Assembly (NCBI GenBank): GCA_027886185.1
Contig: WOAB01000528.1
Span: forward strand, 1,984,001-2,048,000
Length of the DNA stretch: 64,000 bases
Direction of reading: 5' to 3'
Source: Rheum nobile
Lineage: Eukaryota; Streptophyta; Magnoliopsida; Caryophyllales; Polygonaceae
The notes under the pieces were generated by a model, which saw nothing but the letters and a program-made list of their open reading frames with translations, had not been told where the DNA came from and made no database searches. Position 1 is the first letter of the stretch. Every line of letters begins with the position of its first letter. Of this stretch, positions 55,670-64,000 are shown piece by piece. Both the position numbers and the translations under genes were made by a program.

Positions 55670-56606
55670 ATGGTGCATCACATTCCGCATGATGTCTCAA
55701 TTGACACTGAGGTGCTTTTCCTTACAGATATTGTACCGGAAAGCCATTTTTTTAGGTTTCCAAGTATCGCAAACAATTTTTACATTAGACTTTCCTTTCC
55801 AATTGATTTATCGGACGATGAACATTACATAAAATGTTCAGTTACTATGCCGAGTGATCTAGCAAATGCAACACAAAGGTATTTTTATTATACTATTTTT
55901 TTGTAATTTAATAATATTATATGTCGTTTTGTATTAATGTAATATTGTAAAAAAACTATTTTTTTTTGTTTTACGCATGTGCAGGTTCAAAAATGCTTTG
56001 GATGAAATGAATAAGAGATATACTCCATTCATTTATGAGAGGGATCCTATTCTATTCCCAAACATTCATATGAATGTTGCAATAAGAAATGTGGTAGGAT
56101 TTTTCGGTCCAACTCAACTCGCAGGATTTCATTCAACATTTACATCCTATAATCCTATGATTATTGTTCTTACACATGCTGAATTGGAAGAAAGTCTTCT
56201 TGAGCAAATATTTTTACCATATGGCCATGACCGCTATATACGTATTGATTCATTGTACAATAATGAACACAATTACATCACATGGCGCAGCAGTGATGTA
56301 AATATATGGATTGACAGGGAAGGAAATGATTATATATTGAAATTCAATAGCAAGTCTGTTGAAGCGTGGCAACTTTCATGTATTTATGAAGTGAGTAATG
56401 AAATATCCGGACTTCTACTATGGAGTACTTTGGATGAATTTGCAAAGCTTAATTTTCTACCTTGGCAATAATTAAACGGGAGAGAGGAAGTGATTAATTT
56501 AAGTGATGAAGAAGAACAAGTCAACGAAGAGGAAGAAGAAGATATTGAACAAGAAGACGATGAAGACGAAGAACCATTTGAGGCAGAAGAAGGCAATGAA
56601 GATTAG
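55670..56606 (+). CDS. unrecognised two-exon gene with acidic tail behind a stop
   Basis: Exon 1 55670-55878 and exon 2 from 55985 join in frame through a GT-AG intron (codon AG|G). The frame gives about 231 codons to a TAA at 56469-56471. After this stop the same frame continues with 44 codons of strongly acidic sequence (VINLSDEEEQVNEEEEEDIE and beyond) and ends at TAG (56604-56606). The body has no domain I can name: it is rich in aromatic and Asn residues, with MNVAIRNVVGFFGP, VLTHAELEESLLEQIFLPYG and WRSSDVNIWIDREGNDYILK. There is no signal peptide or membrane helix. The acidic tail suggests a nuclear or chromatin role, by analogy only. It follows the RPA-like gene by 1.5 kb in the same orientation. 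The TAA may be a recent mutation, or mark a shorter protein. Confidence 0.5.
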
Positions 56607-56849
56607 GGTAGCATGAATTTTATTTGTTTTAAACTTTTTAGACATTTTTAATGTCCAGTTTATTATGTCATTTTTTAAAAACATTTAACTCTTAGTTATG
56701 TTTGCTTTAGGTATTACATGATTATTAATGATGAGTATGTTTGTTTAAGTGTTTTTCACTTTTTATTTACTGAAGTTTGCTTTGTTAATTTGTTTGTTCT
56801 TTTCACTTGTTGTTTTCAGTCTTTTACAAGTAGGCATGATTAATTGAAT

Positions 56850-56936
56850 GTCAGTGTAGAATATGCTTAGAGCAGTTATAGTTTATTCCTTTTGGTGATG
56901 AAACTATTAACTTCTCCAAGCATACTCTGCACTAAC
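56850..56936 (+). ncRNA. imperfect hairpin 3 (recurrent family)
   Basis: Arms 56850-56885 and 56901-56936 (GTCAGTGTAGAATATGCTTA and its partner), loop containing TTTTGGTGATG. Both arms read GCTT where hairpins 1 and 2 read GCTC, with pairing kept in part through G-T pairs. Confidence 0.6.
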
Positions 56937-57082
56937 TAATACTCTCTCAATAATATGGCTGTTTATGTATGATTCCTGTACCAATTTTTATTCCAGAGAG
57001 ATGTAATCCAACAGATCTAATATCTAGAAATAATGTACCCTTTATATCTGAAATTTTGTTCTGAATTTTTTTATATAGAATT

Positions 57083-57202
<120 letters not shown>

Positions 57203-57424
57203 GGAACATACATGGTCGCAGGCAGATAACTAGATCCTCTTCTTCAAAGTACACTCCACAGTCAATGATCTGTTCCCAGCCTCCAGACATCCTCATCAAG
57301 GAAAAAAAAAGGATGTTTAGAGAGAGACAAAGTAGATAAAAAGAAAGACAGATACAGATAGATCCTGCATAACTAGCAAATATATTACTGTTTTTGTTCT
57401 TTAATGAGGAGGCATGTTTATCTA

Positions 57425-57514
57425 AGTCGGTGTAGAAGTTGCTCCGAGAGACTATTACATTAGTCCTTTTGCCAATGAAACAAATACTCTCTCGGAGCAA
57501 CTTCTACACAAACT
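57425..57514 (+). ncRNA. hairpin 4 with perfect 22-bp duplex
   Basis: Nested in 57425-57514, segments 57430-57451 and 57488-57509 are perfectly complementary over 22 nt (start GTGTAGAAGTTGCTCC). The loop contains CTTTTGCCAATGAAAC, as in the other copies. The stem sequence differs from hairpins 1-3 at several positions in both arms alike. Confidence 0.7.
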
Positions 57515-58319
57515 AATAATAACCCCTCTATTTTCAACAATGTCATTTATCTTCAATTCTTCTGTCTATTTACATATTTCTATATACTTTGAAAAAGATG
57601 TATTTCCTATATACATTGCATCATGGGAGCCATGACCAAATAGATATATAGATAGAGAGAGCTTACGTTTTGATTCCTTGATGAGGGTATGTATATTTCC
57701 ATAACCTTCTTCAATGTGCAATCCTCACCAAACTCCATATCTCGACACCATAACAAAATATTTAATTAATATTAGATTGTATTAAACCAGAAAAAAATTG
57801 GAAATTAGGATCTCCAGATATATATATATATATATAGAGGCACTCAGGTAAAACGAGTCTTGTGGTGAAACGAGTGGACAATTTTGGAGTGTTGGATTGA
57901 GGATGATAGATGGCTAGATTAGGAGAGAGAAAATAGGGTGTAGTGGGGGTGTAAATCATGGAATAAATATCACCACCAAAATAGGCAGTTAGAAGGAGAT
58001 TGGAGAGAGAAAGATTGGAGAGAGAAAACGTGGATTTGGTCCAGAAATTTCTTAACCGTTCTGCATATCGATACAAAAAATTTGCATATCGACACGAAAA
58101 AGATGAATATTGTTATATATAATTTGCATATGTGTTAATCGTGTTCATGTTCCATCGTATATAATGCATCGACTGAATTTAGATACAATGTGTTAATATC
58201 AAAGAACATTATCTGCATATCGTTCAAGTATTATTGAATAATTGTTATTCGTGATCGTGGTCAGTCGTATATATACTGATATTCAAAAACATTGAACAGA
58301 TATGCACATTGTGGTAATT

Positions 58320-59280
58320 GATATTCCAATTTAAAACATACAAGTATATTCTGCATATCACTGTACAAAAAATGCATATCTCATCCACACAAATGAATAT
58401 CATATTTACGGCTAGGGAAATAATCCATAATTACAAATTGCATATCATACAAGTATATTCTGCATATTATGGTACAATGAATGCATATTCCATCCACATA
58501 ATTGCATGAACGGACTCAGCGAGATCTTCCTTGACCGCGCCCGCGGCTTCCTCTCCGCACCCGCAACTTGTTCTTCTCTCCCTTTCCGCGCCCATGGCTT
58601 ATTTTGCATATCAATGTATAGAAAATGCATAACTCATCCACACAAATGAATATCACAACCAATGAAATAATCTATCATAAAAAAATGCATATCATACAAG
58701 TATATTTTGCATATCAATGTATGAAAAATGCATATCATATCCACACAAATAAATATCATATTCACGGCCAAGAAAATAATCTATAATTAAAAATTGCATA
58801 TCATACAAGTATATTCTGCATATCACTGTATGGAAAATGCATATCCCTATCTCATCCACACAAATGAATATCATATTCACGGCCAAGGAAATAATCCATA
58901 ATTACAAATTGCTATCATACAAGTATATTCTGCATATCAATTTATGAAAAATGCATATCCTATCCACACAAATGAATATCACATTCACGGCCAATGAAAT
59001 AATCTATCATGAAAAATTACAAATCATACAAGTATATTTTGCATATCAATGTATGAAAAATGCATATCACATCCACACAAATGAATATCATATTCACGAC
59101 CAATGAAATAATCCATAATTACAAATTGCATATCATACAAATATATTTTGCATATCACTGTATGGAAAATGCATATCACTTCCATACAACTGAATATCAA
59201 TAATCTATAGAAACAAATTACATAACATACAAGTATTATCTGCATATCAATGCATGGAATATGCATATCCCTTCCAAAAT
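58320..59280. repeat. tandem array of about 110-bp units
   Basis: About eight imperfect units built on GCATATCATACAAGTATATT, GAAAATGCATATC, CCACACAAATGAATATCAT and CACGGCCAA(G/T)(G/A)AAATAATC. A short GC-rich piece (58510-58600) interrupts the second unit. Read on the minus strand it yields repeated open frames without meaning. Confidence 0.85.
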
Positions 59281-59529
59281 AACAAAAGGGAGAGACGATT
59301 TCTAGTGTAATTAAATTAATCCAAACAAAATAACAAAAGGGAAAAAAAATATAATTTAATCCAAACAAAATAACAAAAAGGGGAAAAAATAACAAAAGGA
59401 AAATTAATTAATTTAATCCAAACAACACCACATCACAACACCACAGCCGGCATATTCTAACATACTGGACAAATTAAACTAGAAAAGTAATTAATTTAAT
59501 ATAAACAAAATAACAAAAGGAAAAAAAAA

Positions 59530-59763
59530 ATATACCGTAAACGATTTCTAGTGTAGAAGCCGTCAGATGCGGCCGACGCCAGCAAATCTCCATCTTCGAC
59601 GTCGTCGTTGGTGATGTCGTTGGCCTCAAGATCGGCGACCAAGTCCCCGCCGACGGAATCTTCCTCGATGGGCACTCGTTGTAGATCGATGAGTCGAGCA
59701 TGACGGGCGAGAGAGAAGGGGCGCCAAGTTGGATCAGGGGGGAACTGTCACCACCACCTACCT
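59530..59763 (-). other. GC-rich captured sequence of unknown origin
   Basis: Continues the GC-rich island left of the ARF fragment. The minus strand encodes acidic LVADLEANDITNDDVEDG in an open piece, but I cannot assign it. It may be from the same or a second donor gene. Confidence 0.35.
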
Positions 59764-59989
59764 TTAATCAAGCGGCGGGAAGATGGAGTCCGCGCAGAAC
59801 CGCGACACTGAGAATCCTCCTACGTTGTTGGCATCCGACGGCGTCAGAACCATGGCGAAGTCCTCCTCGCTGCTGTCTTCCACCGTCGGGGATGGCGGTC
59901 GCTGATCAAGAAAGTGCCCCTCGCCGGATCTTGGTAAAGACCTCGTCGGAGTCGGGATCGACAAGGTGGAGCACCTGGAGAACTCGACA
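59764..59989 (-). pseudogene. captured fragment of an ARF10/16/17-type gene
   Basis: On the minus strand one frame gives DPDSDEVFTKIR (59989 to about 59930) and another gives SSEEDFAMVLTPSDANNVGG then FSVSRFCADSIFPPLD, to about 59764. In auxin response factors of the ARF10/16/17 group these two segments follow each other at the start of the B3 DNA-binding domain. A frame change between them and a stop after FPPLD make this a non-functional fragment. It is far GC-richer than its surroundings, as expected for captured exon sequence. Confidence 0.7.
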
Positions 59990-60364
59990 GAGAACAAACG
60001 GCCTCGAAGGGAGATGAGAGATGAATTAGAAGACAAATTGATGATAAGAGTAAACCCTAGAACCTACCGCCGGGATAACAAGCAATGAATGTGAAAGAAT
60101 TTTTGAGAGAGAGAGGATTGAGGGAGACGAACGGTTTTTGAAAGGAGAAGGAAAGAAACGATTTAATGAGAAAGTGAATCAGTAAATTGTAGAGAGAGGG
60201 AGTAAATTGGGGAAAACAAATCCCATAATTTTAGGTGATCTAGTGTGGGTGATTCTACCCCCTAATCATGTACCTTCCTATATTCAATCTCAGCCATCCA
60301 TCCTCTTCTAATCGAACGTCCTAAATTGATACACTCGTTTCACCATAAGAGCCTGTTTTACTAG

Positions 60365-60470
<106 letters not shown>

Positions 60471-60768
60471 ATCCTTACATTTATTTTGTTTGGAGCTTGG
60501 CAGAACATCATCTTGTTTGATATTTCTTCACCAACCTCTGGATCTGCTCATATGAAATAAAGTATTTCATTAGTTTTTTGAATTATATGAACTAGGAGAG
60601 AGAAAGAAATAAACAGACAAACACAGATATCGTCCTATATATAATTAATTGATAGGGTAATTCTTATTTGTCGCCAATTCCAATCCAATATGTAAGCACC
60701 CCTATCTGAGATATGAATTGTAATGTTACTTGGTATATTTATTCCCACAAAACGAGTAGGCTGAACAA

Positions 60769-60851
60769 GTCGGTGCAGAACATGCTCGGAGAGGGTATTA
60801 GAAGAGTCCAAGGTCATTCTAACAACCTATCCGAGCATACTCTGCACCTAC
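60769..60851 (+). ncRNA. imperfect hairpin 5 (recurrent family)
   Basis: The 5' arm GTCGGTGCAGAACATGCTCG and its inverted 3' partner, arms of 34 nt with about seven mismatches. The loop differs from the other copies. It ends about 75 bp upstream of the third RPA-like start codon. Confidence 0.6.
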
Positions 60852-60927
60852 TAATGCCGTCTCATTGAGATGAGAATGCTTATATCTTTTTTACAGTTTT
60901 GTAACCTTATAATTATGTTTTGTAGAT

Positions 60928-60965
60928 ATGTCAAAAGCTAGACAAGAAATAAACGACATTCTGTT
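60928..60965 (+). pseudogene. RPA-like start fragment (third copy)
   Basis: ATGTCAAAAGCTAGACAAG then AAATAAACGACATT matches the start of the other two RPA-like copies, including the upstream splice-acceptor-like TTTTGTAG. Homology ends after about 35 bp. Confidence 0.6.
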
Positions 60966-61244
60966 TTTCTTAATGGTCAGCAGCACACCATTTTTTCAAA
61001 TAATTCAGTAGAAATAAAGCTAGAGCATGTCATCTACTGATATTGAATGTCTATGTTGATATATATAATGATATAGAGGTATTTTGTTTGTTTCAGTATG
61101 TTCGAGTAAATCCAGAAATCATATACAAGGTAAAAACAGTTGCTTTAGTCTTTTATTAAATACCATGTTGTGCATTTAAATAAATTAACAAACAAAGTAT
61201 ACCAATTAGTTTTAGTTAGGGTTTACATTTTGTTGTATTAAAAC

Positions 61245-61245
<1 letters not shown>

Positions 61246-61329
<84 letters not shown>
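61246..61329 (+). repeat. (AG)n microsatellite
   Basis: Uninterrupted AG run of about 41 units between AAACTA and AAGGCAATAT. Confidence 0.95.
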
Positions 61330-61332
<3 letters not shown>

Positions 61333-61620
61333 CAATATATCAGACTTAGCAATTGGATATTTTATACAAAATCTATCAATAAGGCCAAATTATGTGAGCC
61401 ACCTACAAGCCCATTAATCTAATCTGTCTATTAACCCAATGAATAAATGTTTATAAAATGTCATAACTGAGCCTTAAAGCCCATTGATCAAATATGACTA
61501 CTATACTTAGTATGAATGATAAGTGTTCGTTTGTATACTTATATAAATCATATGTGCTTAAAAGTCTGAATTAATAAATTATATGAACTTATAGAAATCT
61601 TTTTCCAGTGTAGTATAATT

Positions 61621-61705
61621 TAAAGTCCATATATGATTACCAAATCAGTTTATATATTATTTAAGTCCATATATGATTACCAAATCAGTTTATATAGTAG
61701 ATTAT
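61621..61705 (+). repeat. 43-bp tandem duplication
   Basis: Two copies of AAGTCCATATATGATTACCA continuing AATCAGTTTATATA, adjacent to each other. Confidence 0.85.
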
Positions 61706-61963
61706 AAGTATAATAAAGTTAATTTCTATAATTTCCTATAATGATCGAATTTTCATGGAGTTGTATATAAGGTTCGCTTATTGTAGAGTAAAACACAAGG
61801 ACAAAACAAAGAAAACTGCTGAAACCTAGAGACATTGAGCAGAGATTCGATTGTGAAGGTATTTTAGTGTGTTTAAGTATTTCTATTCAAAACTGTATTT
61901 GGCGTCTAGGGTTCATGTATAATATCTAGGTTGCTTTCTACTTTGTAAGATTACAAACACTTA

Positions 61964-62200
61964 AAGACATGACCTTAATGTTTATCTTCAAACCCAATAA
62001 TATATGTAGATTGGAGACTTATGCTAAAACCTGTATTTTCAAGGACTAGGATCATACAGTTAATATTTTGTATGCAAATAATCAATATAAAGTTGAAAGA
62101 AATGTATAACTTGCAATGTAAATAATAGAATTACCTTGCAATATTATAACACCAAGAAGGCCATTTGACTTCAAGTGCATATCAATTTCTGGTTTCAGTT
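61964..62200 (+). repeat. direct repeat copy 2 (240 bp)
   Basis: Partner of 54621-54860; starts AAAGACATGACCTTAATGTT. Confidence 0.85.
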
Positions 62201-63030
62201 GTTTAAACTGAAACAAGTAGAACAACCACTAATTAATATATGAATTATATTCTGTATTGTAATGATCAAAATAAAACTGAAAGAAATATATAACTTGCAG
62301 TGTAAATAATAATACCTTGCAATATTATATCACCCAGAAAGCTATCTTACTTCCAGTGCACTTCAAATTATTGTTTTCAGTTGTTTGTACTTGCAAAAGT
62401 AGAACAACCATTAATTAGTATATGAATTAAAAGTAATAAACAAATAGTATATATTGTAAGTTGTATAAGAAATATACCTTTGTATATATTATTGAGCCAC
62501 ATTTGTAGAAGCAGATATCATGAATATTGAGTCCTTCAAACCTATAAAGTACAATAATAGGGTTAATACAGAAAATGTATATGATTTATATAAACTAGAA
62601 TAGTAATAATACGTTGCATATTATTAACAAATTAAACTTTGCAATTTCGAATGTTCTACCTTGCAGATTATGAAAATATTGAACTTTATGAATCCATTAA
62701 TATTTTTGACTGCTGTTATCAGGACCACGTGGAGTGATTACCTGCATTCAGATAGAGTAGAGTAATTGCAAAGGTTAGTTGTGTACTAGATGAAATAATG
62801 ATTCATTATATATTTAAGTTGCAAGTACATGTAACAGTAATCGCAGAGAGAAGGAAGAATTGCAAAAGTTAATATTTTATTATACTACATATGCATGATA
62901 TATAAATAGGTAATGTAATTTCTTATATACTACAATATACTTGCAGATTTCTATATACATGTATTAAAAAATGTATTTCAAACATACATTGCAACATATA
63001 TGTGAAAGAGAAATAGGCACACAAAGAGAA
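62201..63030. other. AT-rich sequence, no gene
   Basis: Includes a weaker third copy of the 240-bp repeat (about 62265-62370). Nothing else is supported. Confidence 0.4.
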
Positions 63031-63039
63031 ATATACATC

Positions 63040-63132
63040 TGGTCAGAGAGAGTCAGAGAGAGAGAGCGAGAGAGAGAGAGAGTCAGATAGAGAGAGAGTC
63101 ACAGAGAGATAGAGAGATAGAGAGATAAGAGT

Positions 63133-63212
<80 letters not shown>
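63040..63212 (+). repeat. GA-rich tract and (GA)n microsatellite
   Basis: Impure GA with GTCAGAGAGA units to about 63130, then a pure run to 63212. Confidence 0.9.
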
Positions 63213-63213
<1 letters not shown>

Positions 63214-63366
63214 GAACATCCTTAATAAATATCATGTTTGTTGGATTTGAAAACCCTCCCTGTCTTTGCATTTTAGTTGAAGACGAAGACGTGGTCGAAA
63301 TGTCTTTGGGTTTAGCCCTCCAAGACAAAGTGTAAACAAAATATTAGAACTGTAAAAGCATCTATG

Positions 63367-63368
<2 letters not shown>

Positions 63369-63441
<73 letters not shown>
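63369..63441 (+). repeat. (GA)n microsatellite
   Basis: Pure GA run of about 36 units after ATCTATGGC. Confidence 0.95.
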
Positions 63442-63443
<2 letters not shown>

Positions 63444-64000
63444 GATTTGCAGTTTGACAGAAACACAGAGTAGAATCAGAAAGTTGAATGAGGTAGAAAT
63501 GATTTTACAGATCTAGATGAATCGGGAAATGTCTTCATTTTACAAGTTTGTTAATGGACCGTGTAAACAAATAGATGGCCTTATTTGGCCCAAGTGAACA
63601 ATTTAATGTCAGTTTAAAATTAGAATGGGCTTATCCTCCGAAATACACAATTTAATGGACCAAATATGTAATGACCAGGTAAACATTGAAATATCCGGCC
63701 CATTAACAAAAAGAAAATGGAGTTTAATAGCATTATAATACACATGTTGGGCCGCATATAAAAATAATATATAAAGCCATTAAATTATATTAGACATATT
63801 TAAATTACGAAACATGAAATGGGCCAAAAAGCCCATAAGCAGATTTGGTTATATTGAAATGAACTATACAGATTGGTTATACATTTTGGGCCAGAACATA
63901 GTATTTATATGTTATTGAACCCGATTATATGAATTACTGTGCCAATTATATGAAAATATTGAACCCGGTTTTATGATATTGTACTAATATTAAAATTTCT
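63442..64000. other. AT-rich sequence with GCCCA motifs, no gene
   Basis: Contains many AAGCCCAT/TGGGCC/GGCCCA motifs as in the 34.3-35.9 kb part of block A. No coding sequence is visible up to the window end. Confidence 0.4.

Noticed and set aside
58318..59395. Small genes in the 58-59 kb region
   Set aside because: The open frames repeat with the 110-bp tandem units.

Overview
The window is plant nuclear DNA. Plant-specific gene families (LOB-domain, NPF transporter, an ARF fragment), GT-AG introns, a nuclear tRNA-Ala, tRNA-primed LTR retrotransposons, Helitron ends and tRNA-derived SINEs all agree. A SINE tail ending in TTG repeats, of the type described from Solanaceae and relatives, hints at an asterid eudicot, but that is only a suggestion. 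The window is mostly transposable elements nested in AT-rich DNA. Two ordinary protein genes look intact: a class I LOB-domain (LBD) transcription factor gene (two exons, about 21.05-24.15 kb) and an NPF4-like NRT1/PTR transporter gene (five exons, 46.25-49.10 kb). A tRNA-Ala(AGC) gene lies at 49.52 kb.

Layout. 0-3.3 kb: end of a minus-strand, non-autonomous Athila-like gypsy element (gag-protease remnant, tRNA-Asp primer site, 5' LTR). 3.8-6.7 kb: two inverted LINE-like tails separated by a solo LTR with a perfect 5-bp target duplication. 6.8-9.3 kb: small elements, including a hAT element with an internal tRNA-like promoter and a short Helitron. 10.06-13.13 kb: wrecked chromovirus. 13.4-14.0 kb: TRIM. 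14.3-18.8 kb: non-autonomous Tat-like element with tandem repeats. 21-24 kb: LBD gene whose intron holds a SINE, a MITE-like hairpin and a second TRIM. 24.9-29.6 kb: full-length but decayed Ty1/copia element. 29.8-about 36.7 kb: Helitron-like block A. 38.0-41.1 kb: internally deleted LTR element sitting inside the A box of a SINE. 43.5-45.4 kb: LINE end, foldback, LTR scrap and a second hAT element with a tRNA-like core. 50.5 kb to the window end: Helitron-like block B.

Blocks A and B share 5' ends, subterminal CACGTG palindromes, RPA70-like sequences with a leader intron, (GA)n runs and a recurrent imperfect hairpin of about 85-90 nt whose two arms have changed together between copies. Block B also carries an unrecognised two-exon gene with an acidic tail lying behind an in-frame stop, and it is interrupted by a 2.5-kb terminal-inverted-repeat element carrying a fragment of an ARF10/16/17-type gene. 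The hairpin family, the RPA-like genes and the unknown gene are the best candidates for undescribed biology here. No Helitron Rep/helicase and no 3' end were found for either block, so mobility of these blocks is inference.
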